Origin: an uncultured Bacilli bacterium
GTDB lineage: Bacteria > Bacillota_I > Bacilli_A > RF39 > UBA660
Length of the DNA: 64,000 nt
NCBI GenBank assembly: GCA_934090935.1
Contig: CAKOKD010000005.1
Span: forward strand, 28,008-92,007
Direction of reading: 5' to 3'
Of the stretch, positions 34,157 through 42,211 are shown piece by piece. The notes beneath the pieces were generated by a model that saw only the letters and a list, made by a program, of their open reading frames with translations, did no database searches and was not told where the DNA came from. The position numbers and the translations under genes are program-made. How positions within the stretch are numbered: position 1 is the first letter of the stretch; each line of letters opens with the position of its first letter.

Positions 34157-34717
34157 TTAATTTTTTGTTTGTGAAGTACTTAAATGTGACTCAAAAACTT
34201 TGTTTGTTGCATCAATTGAATTAGTTATAATGTTTATTGTATATGTATGAGTTGCTCCAGTTACTACTGGACCAGCAAATAATCCTTTTCCTAGAATAAT
34301 TGTGTTCGTTCCTGTTGGTATAGCAATTGGATCAGTTGTGCTTGTAAATGTTGTTCCATTATCTGTTACATTTGTACTAGTAATTGTATATTTTAATTCT
34401 CCATCACCAAATGTATTATTTGTTACAACTAAACTTGATTCATAGTTTAAGTTGTTTGATCCTGTTACAACTCCTGTTACATAAAAAGTGTTAGTTGCAA
34501 CAACTGTTTCTGTATTGCTCATTAAAGATTGTAAATTTATTTTACTATTTTCCTCATATTCCACTGATAAAGTACCACTTGTAACTTCTATTGGAGTTTC
34601 ACTATCATTATTCATTGTTGCTCCAAAGTATGCAAATGTTGCTCCAACTACAGCTACTAATAAAGTTGCAACAGCAATTACTGTTAGAAGTATTATATTT
34701 CCTTTTCCGTTATTCAT
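34157..34717 (-). CDS. TasA/camelysin-like SipW substrate, putative matrix fibre protein
   Basis: 186 residues. The N-terminus has a membrane segment ending in VVGATFAYFGATMNND, the SipW-type recognition and cleavage motif. The mature part (about 155 residues) is a Thr/Asn/Ser-rich beta domain (GTLSVEYEE, ITSTNVTDNGTTF, TYTINIITN) without cysteine, comparable to TasA/CalY but shorter. It lies directly upstream of sipW with a promoter at 34748-34776. Probable surface fibre or biofilm protein; no catalytic residues are suggested. Confidence 0.82.
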   Translation of the reverse strand: MNNGKGNIILLTVIAVATLLVAVVGATFAYFGATMNNDSETPIEVTSGTLSVEYEENSKINLQSLMSNTETVVATNTFYVTGVVTGSNNLNYESSLVVTNNTFGDGELKYTITSTNVTDNGTTFTSTTDPIAIPTGTNTIILGKGLFAGPVVTGATHTYTINIITNSIDATNKVFESHLSTSQTKN

Positions 34718-34747
34718 ATTATCAAGTCTCCTTTATCTTATAAATTG

Positions 34748-34776
34748 ATTTTATCAAATTTAACGTATATATGCAA
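34748..34776 (-). promoter_or_regulatory. Promoter of the tasA-like/sipW unit
   Basis: Minus strand TTGCAT (34776-34771), 17-nt spacer, TAAAAT (34753-34748), about 30 bases before the start codon. Confidence 0.6.
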
Positions 34777-34786
34777 TAAATTTAAT

Positions 34787-34808
34787 AAAAAAACTACTAA
34801 ATTAGTAG
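34787..34808 (-). terminator. Terminator downstream of the two-component system
   Basis: Minus strand CTACTAA-T-TTAGTAG (effective stem 5-6 bp) followed by seven T, about 120 bases after the histidine kinase stop codon. The bases between (34809-34924) hold no ORF. Confidence 0.55.
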
Positions 34809-34924
34809 CTTTTCCTAGGGAAAAAAGATTGTGAGTTTGAGTTTATATGATATCTTTATTATTTTTTTATTTTATTATTTTCCCTGATTTAATATTATCA
34901 ATTAAATATGAAATAAATATGAAA

Positions 34925-36286
34925 TTATTTAGATTTTTTTAATTTAAAATAAAAAGTTGTATGATCATCTATAACAGAATCTATTCCATATTCACATTCA
35001 TGTTTATCAAGTATTTCTTTTACAATTGATAGACCTAATCCTGAGCCAACGATGTTTCTTTTATGATTTTTTTCTTTTTTATAATATCTTGTCCATACTA
35101 AGGATTTTTCATTTTCTTCAATTCCATGTCCTGTATTGGTTATGCTAATAAGATATTCGTCTTTTTTCTTTGTAACACTTATACCAACATATTTATCTTC
35201 ACCAGTATGTTCAATCGCATTATTTATTAAATTATATATAACTTGTTCTATTTTTGGTTTATCAGCTTTTACAATTGCTTTTTTAGGTAAATCTACAACA
35301 ATATTAAATTTATCATCTTTTACATATATGTCATATCTTTTTAAAATAGAATTAATATTTTCTACTAAGTCATATTCTTCGATGTTTAAAGTATCTTTAC
35401 TATTTTCGATTTTTGATAAGTCTAAAATGTCATTTACTAAATTGTTTAATCTTTCAGTTTCACTTATAATAACATTTAAATCATTATTTCTATCTTCTGC
35501 TTTTTCATAGCTAAAGTCTCTCGCTTTTTCCGCATACGCACGAATCATTGTTAAAGGAGTTTTTAAATCATGAGATACATTAGCAAGTAAATTTTGTCTT
35601 AACTTCTCCGTTTTATTCATTTCTGATGATGCAACTGTTAAAACATCACATAATTCATCCAGTTCAGCTATATTTGTTTTATCAAAAGTAACATCTTCTT
35701 TTCCTAAATTTTTTGATTTGTTTATTATGCCTAATATAGGTTTATTTAGCATGTTTGATATAAAAATAGAAATCGCGATAGAAAGTATGATAAGAATAAA
35801 TATAATGTATATCAATTGATTTCTCAATAGTAATGTTGTTGTATTTATATCCTCAAGAGTTGTATTCAAAAATATGTATTTGTTATCTAGCTTAATTGCA
35901 TAAAGGATACTTTTTTTATTTGTAAGTGGTGAATATAGTTTTATGTATTTGTTGTTTTTTAATATTAAATCTGATTTATACTTTTGAATTGTTTTATTTT
36001 GACTTCCAAGAAAACATCCAGGATTTTTTGTATTATAATTTATGGTTTCGTTTTCTGTAATGATTTGAATACACATGTTGTTTTCATAAGCATAGTTTTC
36101 TATTGCAAAGTTATCACTTTGATTTGTTACTATTTTATTAGCAACATTCTTTATACTAGCTATTTGATATTTTTCGTAGAAAACTGATAGAAATTGTACT
36201 TGTACAATCCATAGTAAAGCAAGAATTACAACGGAAAACAATATAAGGTAAAAAAATGTTTTAAATTTAATACTATTTCTCTTCAT
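34925..36286 (-). CDS. Sensor histidine kinase of an OmpR-type two-component system
   Basis: 453 residues: membrane helix (about 12-32), external sensor (about 33-150), second helix (about 152-174), HAMP-like linker, HisKA with ANVSHDLKTPLTMIRAYAE (His near 240), HATPase_c with NLINNAIEHTG, NTGHGIEENEKSLVWTRYY and GSGLGLSIVKEIL. Start ATG 36286 lies within the response regulator gene (14-nt overlap) without a good ribosome site, so translation is probably coupled. The stimulus is unknown. Confidence 0.93.
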   Translation of the reverse strand: MKRNSIKFKTFFYLILFSVVILALLWIVQVQFLSVFYEKYQIASIKNVANKIVTNQSDNFAIENYAYENNMCIQIITENETINYNTKNPGCFLGSQNKTIQKYKSDLILKNNKYIKLYSPLTNKKSILYAIKLDNKYIFLNTTLEDINTTTLLLRNQLIYIIFILIILSIAISIFISNMLNKPILGIINKSKNLGKEDVTFDKTNIAELDELCDVLTVASSEMNKTEKLRQNLLANVSHDLKTPLTMIRAYAEKARDFSYEKAEDRNNDLNVIISETERLNNLVNDILDLSKIENSKDTLNIEEYDLVENINSILKRYDIYVKDDKFNIVVDLPKKAIVKADKPKIEQVIYNLINNAIEHTGEDKYVGISVTKKKDEYLISITNTGHGIEENEKSLVWTRYYKKEKNHKRNIVGSGLGLSIVKEILDKHECEYGIDSVIDDHTTFYFKLKKSK

Positions 36287-36935
36287 TGCTAAATTTGTAA
36301 CCTACGTTTCTTACTGTTTTAATATAATTCCTATAGTTTCCTAATTTACTTCTTAAAAGCTTTATATGAGCATCTATTGTACGATCATCAGCTTCATAAT
36401 CAAAGCCCATAATATTTTCAATTATTTTTTCACGAGATAAAGCAATTCCTCTATTTTCTATAAAATATTTTAATAGTTCGTATTGTGTATGAGTCAAAGT
36501 TATATTTTCACCATCAATTGTTACTTCATGTGAAAGATTGTCTATAGTAATTCCTTGATATTTAATTATGTCATCATTATTATACCTTTTCGTAATAGCC
36601 TTTATTCGACATATCAATTCTTTTGGTGAAAATGGTTTTGTTACATAGTCATCTATTCCCTCTTCAAATCCATTTATTTTATCTATTTCTTCATTTCTTG
36701 CAGAGAGCATAAGAATTGGAATATTCTTTTTTGATTTGATTATTCTTGATGCTTCATATCCATCCATTATAGGCATCATTATGTCCATTATAATCAAGTC
36801 ATAATCGTTTTTTTCGCATAAATCAACTGCTTCAAGTCCAGAACTTGCAAGATCACAAGTGTATCCTTCCATTGTACAGTAATCTTTAATTAGATTTCTA
36901 ATCAACTCTTCATCATCAACAATTAGTAAACGCAT
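36273..36935 (-). CDS. OmpR/PhoB-family response regulator
   Basis: 220 residues from ATG 36935 (AGGTGATGTAT upstream). Receiver domain with LLIVDDEELIR, LIIMDIMMPIMDG (phospho-Asp near 51), MLSARNE and YVTKPFSPKEL, then a winged-helix DNA-binding domain (about 120-220: LTHTQYELLKYFIENRG, DDRTIDAHIKLLRSKLG, IKTVRNVGYKF). Operon with the histidine kinase. A target is not evident. The TasA-like/sipW unit lies downstream on the same strand, but behind a terminator. Confidence 0.95.
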   Translation of the reverse strand: MRLLIVDDEELIRNLIKDYCTMEGYTCDLASSGLEAVDLCEKNDYDLIIMDIMMPIMDGYEASRIIKSKKNIPILMLSARNEEIDKINGFEEGIDDYVTKPFSPKELICRIKAITKRYNNDDIIKYQGITIDNLSHEVTIDGENITLTHTQYELLKYFIENRGIALSREKIIENIMGFDYEADDRTIDAHIKLLRSKLGNYRNYIKTVRNVGYKFSNEEK

Positions 36936-36972
36936 ATACATCACCTATTCAACATATTACTTTAAATTTATG

Positions 36973-37001
36973 AAAAAAAAAAGAAAATTGTCGTAATTTT
37001 C
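36973..37001 (-). terminator. Terminator of the argS-patatin-yebC operon
   Basis: Minus strand GAAAATT-ACGAC-AATTTTC followed by ten T, immediately after the yebC stop codon. Confidence 0.85.
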
Positions 37002-37003
37002 TT

Positions 37004-37717
37004 CTACAATTCAACGTTATGATATACTTCAGTAACATCATCAATTGCATCAAGTAAGCTTAATAGCCTTTCAAATACTTCTTTATCTTCACCAGTAAGT
37101 GTACATTTTTCTTTAGCATACCATCCAATTTCGTCGATTGTATATTCAACATTTGGAATAATCTTCTCAATAACGTCTTTTACTTTAGATGCATCTCCTG
37201 GTTTAGCAGTGATAACAATTTCTCCGTTTTCACTTTCTAAATCAATTATTTCAATTCCAGCATCTAATATACTCATTATAATTTCTTCTTCTTTATCAGA
37301 TTTAAATCCAATTATAGCTAAGTAGTCATAATTATAAGAGACTGAATTCGTTACACCTAAACTTTTATGGCATTTGTTAAAAGCTTCCCTTACAAAAGAT
37401 ACAGTTCTGTTAACATTGTCTGTTAGACATTTAACAATTAATGTTGATTGTCCAGGTCCAAATCCTTCATAAGATAATTCTTGGTAGTCATCACCAGATG
37501 CACCTTTTGCCTTATCAATTGCACGATTTATTATATCACTTGGAACTTGTTGACGTTTTGCTTTTTCAACAACTCTTTTTAAAATAATATTTGTATCAAC
37601 TTCTGGATTACCTTTTGCTGCTAAGTATATTTCTTTTGCAAATGTTGTGTATAACTTAGCTTTTGCTGCTCCAGTCTTTTGAATACTTGCTTTTCTTACT
37701 TCATATGCTCTTCCCAT
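37004..37717 (-). CDS. yebC: YebC/PmpR-family protein
   Basis: 237 residues, normal length. N-terminal GRAYEVRKASIQKTGAAKAKLYTTFAKEIYLAAKGN and RQQVPSDIINRAIDKAKG, then SYEGFGPGQSTLIVKCLTDNVNRTVSFVR, are the family signature. YebC-type proteins are known as transcriptional regulators and, in recent work, as factors that relieve ribosome stalling on difficult peptide motifs. Which role applies here is open. It lies 30 bases after the patatin gene and closes the operon at a strong terminator. Confidence 0.93.
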   Translation of the reverse strand: MGRAYEVRKASIQKTGAAKAKLYTTFAKEIYLAAKGNPEVDTNIILKRVVEKAKRQQVPSDIINRAIDKAKGASGDDYQELSYEGFGPGQSTLIVKCLTDNVNRTVSFVREAFNKCHKSLGVTNSVSYNYDYLAIIGFKSDKEEEIIMSILDAGIEIIDLESENGEIVITAKPGDASKVKDVIEKIIPNVEYTIDEIGWYAKEKCTLTGEDKEVFERLLSLLDAIDDVTEVYHNVEL

Positions 37718-37747
37718 ATTGCACCAACTTTCTTAATTATTATATAT

Positions 37748-38524
37748 TTAGTTTTTAATTTTATCAATCATTTTTTTTGCGTCATTATAACCTAATTTAA
37801 TATTTTCATCAATAGTATCTTGATTAAAGAAAAGAGTTGATCCGGTGCTTTTACTTGGTTCAATTAAAAATACTTTAGTATCCTTATTTTTCGTTTTTCT
37901 AATAATGCCAAACTTTTTTAAACGAATTCCAATAATATTTTTACACCCCATATTCTCAAGTAGAGTTAATGGTAAAACATTTCTAAATCCACCATCCAAA
38001 TAAATATGCTCGTCAATGTTTTTCTCTATTTTAAATATTGGCAAAGAAGAGGATGCAATTAGATAATCAATTAATTTCCCTTTGGGAATATCATCTATTG
38101 TGTATTCTAAAGATTTCATGCCTTTTAATTTGGTTATTACAAGTCCGAATTTAATATTGTTATTTCGTACTTTTTCTTCATCCACATATTTATTTAAGAT
38201 ATCTTTTAATTTATTTAAACTTATTCCATGATTTTTTAGAATATCTAACGTTACATCCCGTTTTATTTGTTTATTTCCTTGTATTATTTCATCACACATC
38301 TGTGGATTTATTTCAAATATTGATGAATCTATTTCCTTCCAAATTCCTTCTAATAATTCAAGGCCACCAGAACAGATGACAGCAGCATTTATTGCGCCGA
38401 TTGAAGTTCCTACAATTGATGAAAATCTAAATCCGGATTCTACTAATGCTTTATATGCACCGATTTGATATGATCCTCTTGCTCCTCCACCTTCTAAAGC
38501 TAAACCATAGCTACATTCTTTCAA
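37748..38524 (-). CDS. Patatin-like phospholipase
   Basis: 258 residues. Oxyanion loop GLALEGGGARGSYQIGAYKAL (residues 7-27), nucleophile elbow GTSIGAINAA (Ser near 42) and catalytic Asp in YLDGGFRN (near 178) form the Ser-Asp dyad, complete. No signal peptide: cytoplasmic lipid acyl hydrolase of the bacterial YlbK/RssA kind. It overlaps the 3' end of argS by 14 bases. The start follows the argS coding end without separate space for a promoter. Confidence 0.9.
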   Translation of the reverse strand: MKECSYGLALEGGGARGSYQIGAYKALVESGFRFSSIVGTSIGAINAAVICSGGLELLEGIWKEIDSSIFEINPQMCDEIIQGNKQIKRDVTLDILKNHGISLNKLKDILNKYVDEEKVRNNNIKFGLVITKLKGMKSLEYTIDDIPKGKLIDYLIASSSLPIFKIEKNIDEHIYLDGGFRNVLPLTLLENMGCKNIIGIRLKKFGIIRKTKNKDTKVFLIEPSKSTGSTLFFNQDTIDENIKLGYNDAKKMIDKIKN

Positions 38525-40244
38525 CTAAATCAATTCCTAAAACATTAAGCAATTTTGATAAAACATCATATGTTAATTTTGAAATTGCAATAAATGTTTC
38601 TTTATCCTTTGGATTTTCACAGTTAGATATGTTGTTATTGGTATAGAATTTATTATATAAGCTTGATAAATCGTATATAAACTCACATATGTAGTTTAAC
38701 GACACATCTTTATAAGATGAAGTTAATGCTTTAGAAAGTTCTGTTAATTTAACGGCAATATTTTTTACATCTTCATTTTCCAAATCGTTTATTTTAACGT
38801 CTTTAATATCTAGTTTTGAAAGCAATGAATTTAGTCTAGTTGTTGTATATACAGCATATATTCCCGTTTTACCTTCAAATGATGTAAACTTTTCAACATC
38901 GAAAATATAATCAGTTTTTCTATATGGTAAAAGATCTGAATATTTTAATGTTGCTACTGTTAGTTTGTTAGCAACTTCTTTTCTCTCTTCACCTACTATG
39001 TTTTCTTTTATTTTAGGTTCAATTGCTTCATAAACCATTTTTATTAACCCTTTTAGAGTCATTACTCCACCATCACGAGTTTTAAATGGTTTTCCGTCTT
39101 TTCCATTAATTGTTCCAAATCCAAAAAATCTCAAATTACAAGTCTCTGGAACTAAACCTGATATGTATGCTCCTCTAAAAGTTTGTTCAAAGTGAAGACT
39201 TTGTCTTTCATCAGTAAAGTACCAAATCTCATCCGGATTATAATCTTCCATTCTTTGATAAATTGTTGCAAGTTCAGTTGTATCATAAAGAACCGCTCCA
39301 TCAGATTTTTTTAACATAAGTGGTGGCATTTCCTTATTGTCATCTTCATTTTTTATGTTCATGATTAAGGCTCCGTTAGAAAGTTCGGTTACACCTTTTT
39401 CATTCAAAAAGTCAATTACTTTATCAACATAAAGATCTGCATCACTTTCTCCATAAGAAAGATCAAAATGGCAATTTAAGAAGTCATAGACTTTCTTACA
39501 ATCTTCTTCTGATATATCAACAATTCTTTTCCATAAGTCATATATACCCTTTTCTCGTTTTTGCAATCTCTCAGTTATTTCTTTAGCTTCTGTTGCATAA
39601 ACTTCGTCCTCTTTTTTTCTTAAAGACGCCGTTGGATAAATTTCACCTAATTCATCATTTGTTACTGGTGATTTTTCAGGATAAACACCTGTAAAAGTCT
39701 TATCGAAATAAGGTAAATCAGGATATCTTTCTTGAATTTCTCTTATTACAAGACCAAGTGGAGTTCCCCAGTCGCCCCAATGAACATCACTTATTGTTTC
39801 ATCTCCAAAAAGGTTTAAAAGTCTTCGTATCGATTCACCAATGTTGCATCTTAAATGTCCAACATGAAGAGCCTTTGCAACATTTGCTCCACCATAATCT
39901 AAAATAATCTTTCTTGATTTTTTTGGCTTATCTAAATATTTGTTAAAGTCATTTAAGCACAAATTAGTATAATCAATTAAAATACCGTCTTTAAATGTTA
40001 GATTAATGAAACCTGGACCTTGAATATTTACATTGATAAATCTTGAATCCAAAGCAGAAACTATTTTTTCAGCAATTGCTCTCGGATTTTCTCCTTTTTG
40101 TCTAGTTAAAGTCATAGCAACATTGATTTGATATTGGCCAAATTCTTGAATTTTAGATTTTTCTAGTTTTATATTTTCTATATCATATCCTAAATTTTTT
40201 ACTGTCGAAGTTAAATATTCTTCTGTAGATGATATCAAACTCAT
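38511..40244 (-). CDS. argS: Arginyl-tRNA synthetase
   Basis: 577 residues from ATG 40244, eight bases after AAAGGTG. Class I synthetase: HIGH motif as HVGHLRCNIG with the preceding DYGGANVAKAL, VHWGDWGTPLGLV, and FGTINGKDGKPFKTRDGGVMTL in place of KMSKS, as in many ArgRS. N-terminal tRNA-binding additional domain (about 1-100) and C-terminal anticodon-binding DALR domain (about 455-577, YAVYTTTRLNSLL) are both present. First gene of argS-patatin-yebC. No T-box is visible upstream; a TGG-TAAAAT extended -10 lies near 40270. Confidence 0.96.
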   Translation of the reverse strand: MSLISSTEEYLTSTVKNLGYDIENIKLEKSKIQEFGQYQINVAMTLTRQKGENPRAIAEKIVSALDSRFINVNIQGPGFINLTFKDGILIDYTNLCLNDFNKYLDKPKKSRKIILDYGGANVAKALHVGHLRCNIGESIRRLLNLFGDETISDVHWGDWGTPLGLVIREIQERYPDLPYFDKTFTGVYPEKSPVTNDELGEIYPTASLRKKEDEVYATEAKEITERLQKREKGIYDLWKRIVDISEEDCKKVYDFLNCHFDLSYGESDADLYVDKVIDFLNEKGVTELSNGALIMNIKNEDDNKEMPPLMLKKSDGAVLYDTTELATIYQRMEDYNPDEIWYFTDERQSLHFEQTFRGAYISGLVPETCNLRFFGFGTINGKDGKPFKTRDGGVMTLKGLIKMVYEAIEPKIKENIVGEERKEVANKLTVATLKYSDLLPYRKTDYIFDVEKFTSFEGKTGIYAVYTTTRLNSLLSKLDIKDVKINDLENEDVKNIAVKLTELSKALTSSYKDVSLNYICEFIYDLSSLYNKFYTNNNISNCENPKDKETFIAISKLTYDVLSKLLNVLGIDLVERM

Positions 40245-40300
40245 TGGAAACACCTTTCTTTCATATGCTCTATTTTACCATAAAATTTCTTATTTTAAAT

Positions 40301-40322
40301 AAAAAAGTCGCATAAATGCGGC
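40301..40322 (-). terminator. Terminator of the aryl-sulfotransferase-like gene
   Basis: Minus strand GCCGCAT-TT-ATGCGAC (7 pairs including one G-T) followed by TTTTTT, beginning at the stop codon. Confidence 0.75.
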
Positions 40323-41437
40323 TAGCTTTGTAGAGTAGTTATCAAGCAATAATAAATTCCTTTAGATTTTACATAAACCGATGCATCTGTATTTAAGTCA
40401 ACTTTTATTATTCCATTTTTATTTGTTTCGTATACGTATGTGTAACTTGAATCTTTTTTTACAAGTAATATGGTATCAATTGCGTCTTCAAAATTATATG
40501 TTAAATAATCATCATTTAAGGATATTTGAAAATTACTTGTATATAGTTTTGCATCAATCAGTTCTTGTTCTATTGTTGCAGTTTTTAAACGTTTTACCTC
40601 AGTAAAATCATTTTCATCTTTTATGTCTTGAAGTTTATAATTTTCGATTGTATCTTCATAAAAGTTTATTTTACTACCATTAAAATTACCAGTGAACTCA
40701 ACTAAGTTTGAACTGACTGTGAATATTTGACCTAAATAGTCCATCTCTACTTTTATGGGTTTTAAATTCTTATTGTCATTATATTGAACTAAGAGATGAT
40801 TACCTTTATTAACTACATTTGAAATATATCCAAAGTTTAAATAAAACATCAAATTTGAAGTTGCATCAAAACCTCTTAAAAACGTTTTGGTATTTTCTGA
40901 ATTGTTATTTATGAAAAGCATCTTTTCATTTTTCGACATAGATGTATCTATGGTATTGTTTAACTCATAATCGTATATATTTGTTTTTATATATATAACT
41001 TTTTCTTTTGATGGTGTTTTTAATAAAACACGGTTGTTAGCATTAGAGTATAGCCCATATACCGGTACTAAATGATTTTTTGAAGATTCTACAGTATAAA
41101 CAAAAACATCATTTATATATACATCAACAGTACACTCTTCTTCAGTGCTAAAAATCACTAGAGATGATAGAGGACTTATACCATAAGGATTATTTAGTAT
41201 ATATGGATTTTCTATGTCATAATCATTGCCTACAGCTTTATTTATTTCATCATTGATTTTTATTTGTTGTTTGAGTTGTTTCTTCAATTTGTCTGTTATA
41301 ACTTGATTATAATCACCGAAATATTTATTATTATTTGATGTTGTCGTCAATAAATATAGCGTTGTTATCGATACAATTACTGCAAAAATTATAAATACAA
41401 TTACTATTGTGGATACTCCAACTTGATTTTTTTTCAC
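40322..41437 (-). CDS. Reduced aryl-sulfate sulfotransferase-like membrane-anchored protein
   Basis: 371 residues starting at GTG 41437 (GGAGTGGTAAA upstream). N-terminal membrane anchor (about 10-31). Residues about 80-145 (NPYGISPLSSLVIFSTEEE, VPVYGLYSNANNRVLL) match the N-terminal beta domain of bacterial aryl-sulfate sulfotransferases, and TFLRGFDATSNLMFYLNFG plus VNKGNHLLVQY resemble the first propeller blades. Full enzymes run to about 600 residues with a six-bladed propeller and a catalytic His; here the propeller is largely missing. Probably a non-catalytic exported derivative. It has its own promoter and terminator. Confidence 0.6.
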   Translation of the reverse strand: MKKNQVGVSTIVIVFIIFAVIVSITTLYLLTTTSNNNKYFGDYNQVITDKLKKQLKQQIKINDEINKAVGNDYDIENPYILNNPYGISPLSSLVIFSTEEECTVDVYINDVFVYTVESSKNHLVPVYGLYSNANNRVLLKTPSKEKVIYIKTNIYDYELNNTIDTSMSKNEKMLFINNNSENTKTFLRGFDATSNLMFYLNFGYISNVVNKGNHLLVQYNDNKNLKPIKVEMDYLGQIFTVSSNLVEFTGNFNGSKINFYEDTIENYKLQDIKDENDFTEVKRLKTATIEQELIDAKLYTSNFQISLNDDYLTYNFEDAIDTILLVKKDSSYTYVYETNKNGIIKVDLNTDASVYVKSKGIYYCLITTLQS

Positions 41438-41469
41438 TTTACCACTCCATTATTCTTTATTATAAATTA

Positions 41470-41498
41470 AGTATATATTAATGATTGATATTTGTAAA
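41470..41498 (-). promoter_or_regulatory. Promoter of the aryl-sulfotransferase-like gene
   Basis: Minus strand TTTACA (41498-41493), 17-nt spacer, TATACT (41475-41470), just after the pflA stop codon. Confidence 0.65.
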
Positions 41499-41500
41499 TA

Positions 41501-42211
41501 TTAATATTTTTTTTGGAAATATTTATAGAGTTCGTCACATTTTTGGGAAGACATCTCTTCACACTTTAGAGGATAATCTATGCCAAGTGCTTTATACTTT
41601 TCTTTCCCTAAATGGTGATATGGAATAAACTCTATATCTAAAATATTCTCTTTTTTAAAATGATTATCTATGTATTTTTTTAAGTCATCTATAAATTTGT
41701 AGTTATCATGAATTTCAGGAACTATGACCTGTCTAATAATAAACTTTTTATTCAAATCATTTGCTGTTTTTATGAATTCTAATGACTTTTCAATATCTCC
41801 AAGGGTTAAGTCTTTATATCTTGCTTCAGTAATATCTTTAATGTCAAAAATAATGATATCTATATATTCTAGAAGTTCTTTATAGTCCTTATTTGTAATA
41901 CCGGCAGTATCTAATGCAATATTTATGCCTGCTTTTTTTAATTTTTTTGAAAGTTCAGTTAAAAAAGGTGCTTGAAGCAGTGGCTCTCCTCCAGAAAAAG
42001 TCACTCCACCCTTGTCATTAAAGTAGCTTTTATTTCTAATTATTTTATTATAGAGTTCGTCGACAGTTATATTTGATGGAAGTAATGACCACATTTCAGG
42101 ATTATGACAATATTTGCATCTTAAAGAGCAGCCATTAAAAAATATAACGGTGCGAATTCCTGGTCCATCTACTGTACTAAATGATTCTACAGAATTTACA
42201 CTTGCTTTCAT
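41501..42211 (-). CDS. pflA: Pyruvate formate-lyase activating enzyme (radical SAM)
   Basis: 236 residues. Radical-SAM cluster motif CSLRCKYCHNPEMW (CxxxCxxC near residues 29-36), GGVTFSGGEPLLQ for SAM binding and a typical short PflA C-terminus (FIPYHHLGKEKY). It generates the glycyl radical on PflB using SAM and a 4Fe-4S cluster. Its ATG touches the pflB stop codon (1-nt overlap), with AGAGGTTATA as ribosome site, so the two are co-translated from one mRNA. Confidence 0.96.
   Translation of the reverse strand: MKASVNSVESFSTVDGPGIRTVIFFNGCSLRCKYCHNPEMWSLLPSNITVDELYNKIIRNKSYFNDKGGVTFSGGEPLLQAPFLTELSKKLKKAGINIALDTAGITNKDYKELLEYIDIIIFDIKDITEARYKDLTLGDIEKSLEFIKTANDLNKKFIIRQVIVPEIHDNYKFIDDLKKYIDNHFKKENILDIEFIPYHHLGKEKYKALGIDYPLKCEEMSSQKCDELYKYFQKKY

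Noticed and set aside
35136..35510. 124-aa plus-strand ORF
   Set aside because: Antisense to the histidine kinase catalytic domain; no start signal.
40245..40320. T-box or riboswitch in front of argS
   Set aside because: The space before argS is under 80 bases and shows no specifier stem or T-box sequence.
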